Source: Pelagibius litoralis
GTDB taxonomy: Bacteria > Pseudomonadota > Alphaproteobacteria > Kiloniellales > Kiloniellaceae
Assembly (NCBI RefSeq): GCF_011683915.1
Contig: NZ_JAAQPH010000014.1
Location: 62,001-126,000, forward strand
DNA length: 64,000 nt
Direction of reading: 5' to 3'
In this document: piece after piece, positions 1-8,275 of the stretch
Numbering within the stretch: the stretch's first letter is position 1
Layout of the letters: each line of letters opens with the position of its first letter
The notes under the pieces: model-generated
What the model was told of the DNA's origin: nothing
The model's database searches: none
What the model saw: only the letters and a program-made list of their open reading frames with translations
Position numbers and translations under genes: made by a program

Positions 1-1575
1 GCCGCCGCCCGGTTCATCCTCCCCGCCGCCCAATCCCTCGGCGGCCTCCAACGCCTCTTCCTGCCAGTCCGCCATGTCCAGCGCCTCGTAGAGATAAGCG
101 GCCTGATGCAAATGCCGCCGCGCCGCACCGGCCCGGCCGAGCTGCTTTTCCAGTTTGCCCAGGCCAAAAAGCACGTTGGCCTCGCCCAGGCGGTCTTCGA
201 CCTGCCTGTAGAGCCTGCGCGCCTCGGTGTAGGCCGTGCGCGCCTGATCGTCGCGGCCGAGCTTGCGTTCCAGGTCACCCAGACCGTGCAGCACATTGGC
301 CTCGCCCAGGCGGTCTTCGACCTGCCTGTAGAGCCTGCGCCCCTCGGTGTAGGCCGTGCGCGCCTGATCGTTGCGGCCGAGCGTGCTTTCCAGGTCACCC
401 AGACCGCACAGCGCGTTGGCCTCGCCCAGGCGGTCTTCGACCTGTCTGAAAAGCGTCCTTGCCTCGGCGTAGGCCGCGCGCGCCTCATCGTCGCGGTCGA
501 GGTTGCGTTCCAGGTGACCCAGACCGGTGAGCACGTTGGCCTCACCCTGGCGGTCTTCGACCTGCCTGAAAAGCGTCCTTGCCTCGGCGTAGGCCGCGAG
601 GGCCTGATCGTTACGGTCGAGTTTGCTCTCCAGGTGACCCAGACCGCTGAGCGCATTGGCCTCACCCAGGCGGTCTTCGACCTGCCTGAAAAGCGTCCTT
701 GCCTCGGCATAGGCCGTGCGCGCCTCATCGTCGCGGCCGAGCTTGCGTTCCAGGTCGCCCAGACCGTGCAGCGCATTGGCCTCGCCCAGGCGTTTGTCAG
801 CCTGCTTGTAAAGGGTCCGCGCCTCGGTGTAGGCCGTGCGCGCCTGATCGTTGCGGCCGAGCTTGCGTTCCAGGTCACCCAGACCGTGCAGCACATTGGC
901 CTCGCCGAGGCGGTTGCCAGCCTGTTTGTAAAGCGTCCGCGCCTCGCCGTAGGCCGCGCGGGCCCGGTCGTTGCGGCCGAGTTTGCTTTCAATGTTGCCC
1001 AAACCGAGCAGTACGTTGGCTTCGCCCAGGCGGCTGCCAACCTGCCTGAAAAGCATCCTTGCCTCAGCGTAGGCCGCGCGGGCCTCATCGTTGCGGCCGA
1101 GCTTGTGTTCCAGGTCACCCAGACCGATGAGCACCTTGGCTTCGCCGAGGCGGTTGCCAACCTGCTTGTAGAGGGCGCGCGCCTCGGCATAGGCCGTCCG
1201 CGCCCGGTCGTTGCGGTCCGCAAGATAGTCCTCGTCCGCGCGCTTGAGGAGGGCATCCGCCTCCGGAGTCTCAGGCCGTGCGGCCGCCGGCGGCGGATCG
1301 GGATCGGCCCGCTCCACCCGGGGCATAGTCGGCGGTGCGGCCGCTGGCGGCAGAGGTGGGGCGGGATCGTCCGCCACCGGTTTCACGCGCGACGCGGCCC
1401 AGCCGAACAGCCCGAAGCCGGAGAAGATGAAAACGAACAGGCCGGCCCGGTATTCCAGCGGCGCCTCGTTGAAGAAGGCGAAGCCGAGCAGCCCGAGGGC
1501 AACGATCACCAGCGCCCAGATGCCCAGCGGGCTTCTGGCGGCCTCCGCGATGGTGCGCGGCACCTGCTCCCACAT
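1..1575 (-). CDS. Membrane-anchored TPR-repeat protein (3' end outside window)
   Basis: The frame is open for 525 codons from ATG at 1575, with a GGAG-type ribosome site just upstream, and runs off the window at base 1. Residues 17-35 and 44-60 are hydrophobic and look like two membrane helices. A Pro/Ala-rich linker covers about 68-105. From about residue 107 the protein is a tandem array of 40-residue units of the AYAEARTLFRQVEDRLGEAN type, helix-turn-helix repeats of the tetratricopeptide class. TPR arrays bind protein partners, so a cytoplasmic scaffold hung on the inner membrane is the likely role; the partner is unknown. The repeats are nearly identical in DNA, which suggests recent expansion. 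No neighbour shows what pathway it serves. Confidence 0.85.
   Translation of the reverse strand, partial: MWEQVPRTIAEAARSPLGIWALVIVALGLLGFAFFNEAPLEYRAGLFVFIFSGFGLFGWAASRVKPVADDPAPPLPPAAAPPTMPRVERADPDPPPAAARPETPEADALLKRADEDYLADRNDRARTAYAEARALYKQVGNRLGEAKVLIGLGDLEHKLGRNDEARAAYAEARMLFRQVGSRLGEANVLLGLGNIESKLGRNDRARAAYGEARTLYKQAGNRLGEANVLHGLGDLERKLGRNDQARTAYTEARTLYKQADKRLGEANALHGLGDLERKLGRDDEARTAYAEARTLFRQVEDRLGEANALSGLGHLESKLDRNDQALAAYAEARTLFRQVEDRQGEANVLTGLGHLERNLDRDDEARAAYAEARTLFRQVEDRLGEANALCGLGDLESTLGRNDQARTAYTEGRRLYRQVEDRLGEANVLHGLGDLERKLGRDDQARTAYTEARRLYRQVEDRLGEANVLFGLGKLEKQLGRAGAARRHLHQAAYLYEALDMADWQEEALEAAEGLGGGEDEPGGG
121..1220 (-). repeat. Tandem 120-bp repeat array coding TPR units
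   Basis: The sequence repeats with an exact period of 120 bp for about nine units, keeping the reading frame (40 codons per unit). Some neighbouring units, for example 181-300 and 301-420, differ at only a few positions. Divergence is concentrated at a few codons per unit. This pattern is expected from recent unequal recombination or slippage inside a coding repeat. Confidence 0.9.
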
Positions 1576-1935
1576 TGGTTCTTCTCCCCCGCCGACCCGG
1601 TTGTTTTTCCCTCTGCAATCAGACTACGCGAAGTCGCCCGCCCGCCGCCACATTCCCTGCCGCCACAATCGCCGCCGCCGGCGCCAAGGTTTCCCGATGC
1701 CCGCTCTGCAGTTGCATGACGGCGCAATTTCTGCAACTCTTGATTTCCGCGTACTTTGCCGTGCGGAGAGGCCGCGCCTCTGCCTGCATGGCGCCCATAC
1801 CGGCCAGGGACGACACGGAGGACATCCGAAAGCGGATATCCGTAGACCCGTGTGCTCACGTATCCCGTGGGTTTGCTGAACGTCCGGCCACCGAGCTTTA
1901 CACCCCGTGCCGGACCGAACCACGGGAGGTTTGGT
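1576..1935. other. Intergenic region between divergent genes
   Basis: About 360 bp between the minus-strand TPR gene and the plus-strand small gene at 1936. Open frames here have Arg/Pro-rich compositions typical of chance frames in GC-rich DNA. It should hold the promoters of both flanking genes, but I could not pick out convincing -35/-10 boxes. Confidence 0.5.
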
Positions 1936-2193
1936 ATGGGCGATCAGTCCCTCGATTGGAACAGTTTTTGGGATGTCGCGAACCCGCGGCAGGCCGCGCG
2001 GGCCCTGACCGCGCTCTACGGCGCGGACGCCGAGGGCGCGGCGGCGCATTGCGCTCAGATTGCCGAAAGCGACGGACGAAGCGAAGACCAACGCTTCTGG
2101 CTGGCGGCCCTGGACGAGATTCGCGCTGTTGGCACGGAACCGCCCGGCACGACCGAGACGGCGGGGCCGCCGCCGGGGGACGAGCATTCCTGA
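1936..2193 (+). CDS. Small acidic hypothetical protein
   Basis: An 85-residue protein beginning MGDQSLDWNSFWDVANPRQA. I chose the ATG at 1936 because GGGAGG lies a good distance upstream; a longer frame from 1852 has no such site. It has an amphipathic helical N-terminal half and a Pro/Gly/Glu-rich tail, no signal peptide and no membrane segment. Codon use is like that of the neighbouring real genes. I do not recognise the family. It stands alone between the TPR gene and another small frame. Confidence 0.6.
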   Translation: MGDQSLDWNSFWDVANPRQAARALTALYGADAEGAAAHCAQIAESDGRSEDQRFWLAALDEIRAVGTEPPGTTETAGPPPGDEHS

Positions 2194-2352
2194 CCCCTGC
2201 CCGCGCCCAGGGGCCTGGCATAGGGCGCATCACTTTGTCCGTCGGGAAGCGCGGCTCGCAAGCCGCTGACGGCGGCAGTCTGAAACCGCCCTGGCCGAGA
2301 CTGATATGGGTATGAACCGGCACCCAAGGCCGATCTGATGGGATCGCACGTC

Positions 2353-2643
2353 ATGTCAGAGCAAGGCTATGAAGCAATGGACCTTCCAGTCCCGCCGGAG
2401 TGGGAAAGCGGCGATTGCCTTCGGAGGATAACGCCGGAGAACGGCTCTCTCGACGCCGCCATCCTGGCAGCCCTTTATTTGAAGGAGCCGCAAGCGCAAC
2501 TCAGCCGGTATGAACGGGAAGCACAGCAGACAGACCGGCAGTTGGAAGTACTTTTTTGGCGGCGGGCCCAAGAACTTTTCGTCAGGATCATGACCCCAAC
2601 CGAAAACAGCGACACCCTTGACAAACGACCCACTTGGCATTGA
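2353..2643 (+). CDS. Hypothetical protein
   Basis: A 96-residue frame beginning MSEQGYEAMD; an in-frame ATG at 2338 would add five residues. Composition is balanced rather than Arg/Pro-skewed, and residues about 35-75 read as a helical segment rich in Leu, Glu, Gln and Arg. No strong ribosome site precedes either start. I see no recognisable domain. It could be a real accessory gene or a fortuitous frame. Confidence 0.4.
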   Translation: MSEQGYEAMDLPVPPEWESGDCLRRITPENGSLDAAILAALYLKEPQAQLSRYEREAQQTDRQLEVLFWRRAQELFVRIMTPTENSDTLDKRPTWH

Positions 2644-2736
2644 GTGCCGACACTATCCGTGCCATCGGACACTCGCCGGGAATGCCGCCGCCCTGCAAAC
2701 CTTCTTGGCTCGCCAAGATCACCAATCGGAAACGGA

Positions 2737-3024
2737 TTAGCGCAGAGTTCCGTGTAACGCCGGCCCGCGCTGCCATCGTTTCGGTGAGAAATCGAACGCG
2801 ACAACGGGGTGCGAAACCCGGCGGGCGAGACACAGCCTCGCTGGATCGTAATCGACAAGTAAGCCGTCGCGTACCAGAGTTTTGAGCGCTTTCAGTATCG
2901 CCCCCTCACTCTCAGGAAAAACGAAAACTTCGACTTGGACACCTTCAGACACAGCGTGCACACATATCGAACAATCATCAGTATCTCCAGGATGGCTGCC
3001 TGTCACCGAAGCGGCCGGTTGCAT
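2737..3024 (-). CDS. Hypothetical protein
   Basis: A 95-residue minus-strand frame. Its central part, around VSEGVQVEVFVFPESEGAI, and a following Leu/Val-rich stretch with DYDPARL look protein-like: alternating hydrophobic residues and no low complexity. No clear ribosome site precedes the ATG at 3024, and no family is recognised. Competing frames over the same bases are Arg-rich and less likely. It lies just before mobile-element debris, so it may be a remnant. Confidence 0.4.
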   Translation of the reverse strand: MQPAASVTGSHPGDTDDCSICVHAVSEGVQVEVFVFPESEGAILKALKTLVRDGLLVDYDPARLCLARRVSHPVVAFDFSPKRWQRGPALHGTLR

Positions 3025-3256
3025 TCTCAGGGCCGGTCCGCCGCTTCATGTCTCGTTGTTGACGTGAGTGTAGTGCAAACAATCTGACGGCCAAATGTAA
3101 GACTTGTCGTACGACAGTCACTGAATATTTGCCTTACGACAATGGTCATCAGATTGAATGCTGTTTTCGAATTTTTTCTGTCTTCAACGACAACCTGTGC
3201 TGACGCTCTATCGAATGCGAAGTAGTCGTCTGTGAAGAACCCGCACCGCTGTGTTT
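3025..3256. other. AT-richer intergenic stretch with a palindrome
   Basis: This stretch is visibly richer in A and T than the surrounding DNA and holds no convincing frame. It contains the perfect 12-bp palindrome TGTCGTACGACA at 3105-3116, and the half-site TACGACA again at about 3135. It ends where an IS5-type transposase remnant begins on the minus strand. Confidence 0.6.
3105..3116. promoter_or_regulatory. Perfect palindrome, possible orphan operator
   Basis: TGTCGTACGACA is a perfect inverted repeat, with the half-site TACGACA recurring about 20 bp further on. Such short perfect dyads in AT-richer leaders are typical of small repressors, including antitoxins. No intact gene lies directly downstream on either strand, so the assignment is inference. 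Confidence 0.35.
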
Positions 3257-3440
3257 TCAGGCGATCTGATAGGCGAACGAGGTTTTGCGAAGCGCCTCAA
3301 ACGACCGGATGAGCAGATGGAAGTTGTAGCCGGCGGCGGCGAGGACGGCGTTGGCGCGGTTGCCCTCACGGCCCTTGAGGTAATCGCGTTCCATACGGTG
3401 CTCGGCCTTGACGTGGCCGATCACCGGCTCGACCGGGCTC
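3257..3440 (-). pseudogene. IS5-type transposase, C-terminal remnant
   Basis: About 60 codons on the minus strand read VEPVIGHVKAEHRMERDYLK and continue to YNFHLLIRSFEALRKTSF before a stop. This is the conserved C-terminal end of IS5-family DDE transposases (EPVIGH-x-K-x-x-HRM). The homology stops abruptly at about 3440, where IS256-type transposase sequence begins on the other strand. Everything upstream of the C-terminal segment, including the first catalytic aspartates, is gone. No terminal inverted repeats were identified. Confidence 0.75.
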
Positions 3441-4478
3441 GGCAGTGAAAACAGTCGCAACAGTCACAGCAAGAAACGGATTCTTACGGAAAGCAGTTCA
3501 GTCGAGGTTGCGGTTCCGCGCGACCGCAGCGGAAGCTTTGAGCCTCAACTGGTCAAGAAGGGCCAGAGCCGGCTGCCAGGCTTCGAAGCGAAGGTGATTT
3601 CGCTCTACGCCCGCGGGATGATCCAGCGCGAGATCCGGACTCACTTCGAGGAGTTCTACGGGATCTCGGTATCGGCGGATCTGATCAGCCGGGTGACCGA
3701 TGCGGTGATTGATGAAGTCAAAGCCTGGCAGACCCGGCCCTTGGATCAGATCTACCCGGTGATCTTTTTCGACGCACTATTCGTCAAGGTCCGCGATGAA
3801 GGAACGGTCCGGAACAAGGCGGTCTATTTGGCGATCGGCATCACCATGGGCGGGACCAAGGAGATCCTAGGCCTCTGGATCGAGCAGACCGAGGGGGCCA
3901 AGTTCTGGCTCCGGGTCATGAACGAGTTGAGAACCCGGGGGATCAAGGATCGGCTGATCGCCGTAGTCGATGGCCTCAAGGGCTTTCCCCAGGCGACCAA
4001 CAGTGTCTTTCCTGAGACCCAGGTTCAGACATGCATCGTCCATCTGATGCGTCATGGCCTGTCTCTCTGCTCGTTCAAGGACCACCGCGAAGTGGCCAAA
4101 GGCATGAAGACGATCTACAGGGCCGAGGCCGCGGCCAATCGCCTGACCGAGTTCGAGCAGTTCTGGGCTGCCAAGTATCCCTCGATCGCGGCCGGTTGGC
4201 GTCGGAACTGGGAAGAAATCATCCCGATGTTTGCCTTTCCGCCTGAGATCCGCCTCTTGATCCATACCACCAATGTCATGGAGAGCCTGAACCGAGGGCT
4301 GCGAAAGATCATCAAGACCAGGGGGCATTTCCCCAACGACCAGGCGGCCACCAAGCTGCTCTTCCTGGCTCTCAAAAACATCGAGAAGCGTTGGAAGGCC
4401 GCGCCACAAACGCATTCCACTGCTCAATTGCGGCGCGGCGCTCAGCAAGATAGTCATATCGGTCATAGTGACGCGTAG
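3408..4478 (+). pseudogene. IS256 (Mutator-type) transposase, truncated at both ends
   Basis: The frame encodes most of an IS256-family transposase. The DDE residues are visible: Asp at 3771 in VIFFDALFVK, Asp at 3969 in VVDGLKGFP and Glu at 4281 in TNVMESLNRGL, residues 122, 188 and 292 of this frame. Family members are about 400 residues and carry about 70 more residues before NSRNSHSKKR, containing the DNA-binding part. Here those are replaced by a few codons read from the IS5 remnant. After KRWKAAPQ near 4407 the normal C-terminus is lost and the frame runs through integrase sequence backwards. The catalytic core looks intact, but the element as a whole is a remnant. Confidence 0.8.
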
Positions 4479-5270
4479 AGACATCACTTCCCTTGAAGTG
4501 ATTTTGCAAACGGTCTCGCATCTCCTTCGAAATGCCCGCGCGACCGGCAAGAGTCTTCCAAGTCCGTCGGAGGTCCCGTGGCGTAAACCCCTGGGTGCCT
4601 GTTTCATTCGCATATCTTATTTGGTGTCGTATCGATGGCGTGCCGCGTGGGATCGATCCGATGTGGGAAAAAGAACTCTGAATCATTGGCGATGAGTCCG
4701 TCGAGGATCTCCATCGCGATGGCTGGCAAAGGCAATGAATGTGGCAAGCCATTCTTGGTTTTTCCAAATTAGCAGGCGCTCAAGTCGATCATATTGGGTC
4801 TCTGTAAGACTCAGAATTTCTTGAACGCGTTGGCCGGTTACCATGATCAGTTGGATTGCCGACACAGAGCCGCTACGCATGTTGTTGGACACCAGCCAAG
4901 CCCAGAACAGTCTAAATTCCCTTGGCGTCAGAAATCGGTCGCCCACGCGCAATGCTTCCAAGTCAGTTGGGATCGCAGCAGCTGGGTTGGTCACTATGCC
5001 CCAGCGACTGCTCAAATCTCGGCGTGTATAGTCATGCTCGGATTTCATGCCAAATGCGAAGGCCGCGCCAATATAGGCACGCGCACCGTGCGCCATACCG
5101 ATCTTGCCCCGCGAACGAATAGCGGCAAGGTAGCGCACAATGGCTTCGGGTCCGATTGACCTAGCCAACTGATCGGCACCGAGGGCAGCAGCTGCATTGT
5201 CATCACGCTTCAACAACATCCGTTCAACTTGGTACCAACTCACCTTCCGGGAGCTTCTCAAGTATTCAAC
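4408..5270 (-). pseudogene. Tyrosine recombinase (phage/island integrase), frameshifted
   Basis: Read from 5270 downward, the first piece ends in the catalytic-domain segment LIMVTGQRVQEILSL, which carries the first active-site Arg. Near 4765 the homology moves to another frame reading KTKNGLPHSLPLPA, then EILDGLIANDSEFFFPH. Near 4625 it moves again to a frame reading GTQGFTPRDLRRTWKTLAGR, and finally STRHYDRYDYL with the nucleophilic Tyr. At least two frameshifts are therefore needed. The N-terminal arm-binding domain is missing, since a stop lies at 5271-5273, and the C-terminus is cut by the IS256 remnant. The recombinase is dead but marks past integration of an island or prophage. Confidence 0.8.
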
Positions 5271-5280
5271 TTAAGCGGTG

Positions 5281-5895
5281 AACAGACCCCGAACAGAGAT
5301 CTCTGAAGCATTGTTGTGCAGAGAAACCATAGTCTCGCGTCGGAGATCGAAGACTGAGGAGTTTGACACCAAACACCCGATTACCTGATCAGCGGGGGCA
5401 GAGTTAAACCCGCGATCTCCAGATTGTGAGTCTGTGAGTTTGGGGTGCCATGGAACTTCTTGGCTCTCTTAGTGCAAAGGACTTGCACACACCACCGCAT
5501 AACTACTTAGAATACATAGATTCCTTATCCAATCCATCATGGGCGCCGCGGACAACACTCTGCCGTCAAAAAAAGGTGCAATCTCGATCGGCCGTCCTGC
5601 CGACAAGGCAAGCACCGCCTTCGGCGCGTGCCAGCATCTCGACGGCCAATTGATCCAGTTCAACTCAACCACTTTGTGCAGGTTAGCTTGTCGACAGCCC
5701 GATGATCGCCCCCCATTTGGGGGCTGTAAGGCGGCCCTCTACCGATCACAATATCAACCGTCGGAAGTAATTTACGATCATTGATTTTTGACAGGTCAAG
5801 GCCCGTCACGAAGGCCGCGCCTGCGCGGCGGCAATACGACCGCCAATGTTTTTGGCGATGTTTGTACACTTCGTATTACTCGAAGGAGGGGAAGC
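5281..5895. other. Region without a convincing gene
   Basis: About 600 bp between the integrase remnant and the lipoprotein gene. Short frames on both strands (for example minus 5660-5869, about 69 codons) have no recognisable motifs. The GC-rich palindrome at 5708-5724 is the clearest structure. The sequence is lower in GC than the core part of the window and may be remains of an integrated element. Confidence 0.5.
5708..5724. promoter_or_regulatory. GC-rich palindrome, copy 1 of a shared motif
   Basis: GCCCCCCATTTGGGGGC has perfect 6-bp arms around CATTT and lies about 170 bp upstream of the lipoprotein start. The 14-base core CCCCCATYTGGGGG is shared with a site upstream of the giant adhesin gene at 19549-19570. 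No T-run follows on either strand, so a terminator is unlikely. A regulator-binding site is my inference. Confidence 0.45.
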
Positions 5896-6501
5896 ATGAA
5901 AACCAGGATAAACCTTATTGTCCTTGCCGGATGCAGTATCGTGCTCGCTGCCTGTGCATCTGATGAATCGATTAACCGCGAAACCAAGATCGAACTGACG
6001 CCGATGCCCAAGCCAGCCAATCTGATCGACGAAGCGCGCTGGCTGGATAAGGGCGAACCGAGCCTGGACAAGATTGTCTCAATCGAGGACGGGTTAGTGG
6101 CGCGGACAGTATTAGAGGGCAAATCCAAGGGATGCGATTACACCACAGACGGTTGGTTCGCGCCCGCTGCGCGTTGGCTGAACTGCAATGGGTCGACCGG
6201 AAACCATAAATACACCAAAACAGGTAACATATGGCCGCTGGCCGTGGGCAAGACTGAGTCCTACAAGGTCGAAGGCAAAGACAATAAGAATACCTGGAAA
6301 ACGACACGAAACTGCGAGGTCGCGGCGGCGGTCACGGTGTCTATTCAAGATCAGCAGTATCAAAGCTATGAAGTCGTTTGCAAAGACAGCTTTAACACGC
6401 GGACATGGTACGTCTCTCCGCAGTTGCAGCGCACCGTCAAATTCAAAAGGCGGCATCACAAACGAGGGCTGGAAGTAGATTCTGTCGCGGTCCTGAACTG
6501 A
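5896..6501 (+). CDS. Putative lipoprotein
   Basis: A 201-residue protein starting MKTRINLIVLAGCSIVLAAC, with lipobox LAAC and Cys20 as the lipidation site. I chose ATG 5896 because GGAGGGG precedes it closely; a longer frame from 5788 would bury the signal peptide. The mature part has spaced cysteines (GCDYTTDGWF, LNCNGSTGN, RNCEVAAA, VVCKDSF) that could form disulphides in the periplasm. No catalytic motif or family is recognised. It stands alone between mobile-element debris and the LuxR-type genes, and shares an upstream palindrome with the adhesin. Confidence 0.75.
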   Translation: MKTRINLIVLAGCSIVLAACASDESINRETKIELTPMPKPANLIDEARWLDKGEPSLDKIVSIEDGLVARTVLEGKSKGCDYTTDGWFAPAARWLNCNGSTGNHKYTKTGNIWPLAVGKTESYKVEGKDNKNTWKTTRNCEVAAAVTVSIQDQQYQSYEVVCKDSFNTRTWYVSPQLQRTVKFKRRHHKRGLEVDSVAVLN

Positions 6502-6960
6502 CCGAAGCGCCACGAGGGCCTGCGCGCGGCAAGCTGTGCCATCGACGCCGCGTGCGGGCCCACTTTGGCGTAGTGGAGTCCGCTTTGCGTGTCTGTCCAA
6601 ACAAAAGACCGTCACTCTTCATCGAACCTTAGCCGCGAGTAATACAGCACGGTCCTGGAACAGGCCTTCGGGAAGGCGTCGGTACAATCGAAATTCTATC
6701 ACCGGATGTATTTTGAATCTCCACTCGACTGAAGTAACCGTGAAGACCTGCATGCGCTCAATAAAGTGATGAGGCATCAGAGGATTGTATTTCAAAGACT
6801 TTTCGGTAGCGGCCCTCGAATCTCTTAACACCTGCCTAGCATTCGACCACCATTCTTCTTAACAGGCGGTACTGCTTGTAGTTTAATCAACTCTAGAGAG
6901 CACCTGCAAAATCCATCTAGAACTCTGTCGGAACCGGTTCTTTAATGGGGGGAGGAACCA
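6502..6960. other. Intergenic region upstream of the first LuxR-type gene
   Basis: About 460 bp. Its second half is clearly AT-richer, as is common for promoter DNA. Short frames here show no motif. It should contain the promoter of the regulator at 6961; no unambiguous -35/-10 pair or lux-type box was seen. Confidence 0.5.
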
Positions 6961-8136
6961 GTGACGAGCGACTCGTTAATCGATACCGTTGCCTGCATTT
7001 ACCGCTCCGCCACGCTGCCGGAAGGACAATGGGCGGAGGCCTTGGATCGGATCGCGCGGGAGATGGGCGCGGCCGGCAGTCATCTGCATTTGGTAGACCT
7101 GCGCCGCGGAGAGGTTTCGATCAGCGGCATGTCGAGCATGTTTCCCGATCGGCATTCGTCTATCTGGAAGACCTGGCAAGACCTCTACGTGAAGTACGAC
7201 CTGCCGGCCTATCGAGCCTTGATGGGACTTCAGAGAATAGGTTTTCACACCGATCTTGATCTGCTCGACTTCGCCGACGAAGAGCAGCATCGCGCCTTTC
7301 CCAGCGTTCGTTTCAACATCGAGCACCTGGGCATTCGACATCGCGCCGGCAGCCGGCTGAACCTTCATGACGCCTGGTTCGATATGGTAGCCGTGCAGTA
7401 TGCCGATGACCGGGGGCCCATGACGCAGCCGGAGGCTGAAGTCGGCCGGCTTATCGTTCCGCACATCGCCAAAAGCGTCGAGATGCAGCGCACTTTCGGA
7501 ATGCTTCGCCGTCGCTACGACGCCGTCGTCGCCGCACTTGATCACTGGCGTATCGGTGTCTGCATCGTCGTTCAGGATGGCAGTATCCTAGTCACCAACC
7601 ATCACGCCGATAAGATCCTGAGCGAGAGGGATGGGCTTCAGATCAGCCGCGAGGGTCGGCTCGCGGCCCTCGGCAGCAATGAAGGCGGATTCCTGCAAGC
7701 AGCAGTCCACAGCGCCTCGAACACCGCCTCGGGAGCCCTGGACAGTGCGGAGTCTCTGTTCGCTGTAAATCGACCGTCCGGCGATGATGCCTATTTGGTT
7801 TGCGTATCCCCCCTGGGGGATGACGGGGGCGAGCTTGAACCCGGCTTCACAGGCGCTTTGGTCGCTATCATCGATCCGACTGAAACGGAGTCGATTTCGA
7901 CCGCAGGCATGGGCGAGATCTACAACCTTACCGAAACGGAACAGCAAGTCTGCCGTCTGCTGGCCGAAGGCTACAAGTCCGATGACATTGCCGAAATCCG
8001 TAGCCTGCAGCTTGAAACCGTGCGCAGCTACGTAAAATCCATCTTGGCGAAAACCCGTACCCACAGCCGCGCCGATCTCGTCCGGCTTGCGGTACTTCTC
8101 AACCCGCCGATCGATGATGACCGAAAAGAGCCTTAG
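6961..8136 (+). CDS. LuxR-type regulator, paralogue A
   Basis: A 391-residue protein starting at GTG 6961, preceded by GGGGGGAGG. The C-terminal 65 or so residues form a LuxR/FixJ-type helix-turn-helix: LTETEQQVCRLLAEGY, then LETVRSYVKSILAKTRTHSR. The N-terminal 300 residues begin SLIDTVACIYRSATLPEGQW and include a PAS-like middle part (GVCIVVQDGSILVTNHHADK). I see no AHL-binding domain signature and no receiver aspartate, so the signal is unknown. Two close paralogues lie at 8276-9454 and 19745-20908, all around the giant adhesin gene. Control of that gene is inferred from position only. Confidence 0.85.
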   Translation: MTSDSLIDTVACIYRSATLPEGQWAEALDRIAREMGAAGSHLHLVDLRRGEVSISGMSSMFPDRHSSIWKTWQDLYVKYDLPAYRALMGLQRIGFHTDLDLLDFADEEQHRAFPSVRFNIEHLGIRHRAGSRLNLHDAWFDMVAVQYADDRGPMTQPEAEVGRLIVPHIAKSVEMQRTFGMLRRRYDAVVAALDHWRIGVCIVVQDGSILVTNHHADKILSERDGLQISREGRLAALGSNEGGFLQAAVHSASNTASGALDSAESLFAVNRPSGDDAYLVCVSPLGDDGGELEPGFTGALVAIIDPTETESISTAGMGEIYNLTETEQQVCRLLAEGYKSDDIAEIRSLQLETVRSYVKSILAKTRTHSRADLVRLAVLLNPPIDDDRKEP

Positions 8137-8275
8137 CGCCGCAGCGAGAGACATGACGCGCAGTTTCATCTTTGACGCACGACGATTGAGGAAACCTGAA
8201 AATGCGCATCCGGGGGCAGGATCGGAATAACCGGGTAAGAGCGGCACGGGCTCTTCATGTGCCGGGAGCGGCGCT

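Noticed and set aside
121-1220. Regular repeats resembling a CRISPR array
   Set aside because: Repeats are directly adjacent, in frame and coding, with no unique spacers and no cas genes.
106-1719. Long plus-strand open frame of 537 codons over the TPR gene
   Set aside because: It is the antisense image of the 120-bp repeats; the minus strand gives clear TPR units, membrane helices and a good ribosome site.
1624-2187. 187-codon minus-strand frame
   Set aside because: Arg/Pro-rich chance composition; overlaps the small plus-strand gene at 1936, which has a good ribosome site.
5390-5440. tRNA-like 3' half on the minus strand (anticodon-arm-like CAGA-CTCACAA-TCTG, then GGGTTTAACTC)
   Set aside because: T-stem does not pair well and no D-arm or acceptor stem is present. 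It may be a decayed attachment-site fragment near the integrase, but the evidence is too thin for a feature.
5450-5672. Short overlapping frames on both strands
   Set aside because: No motif, no ribosome site, and equally open on both strands.
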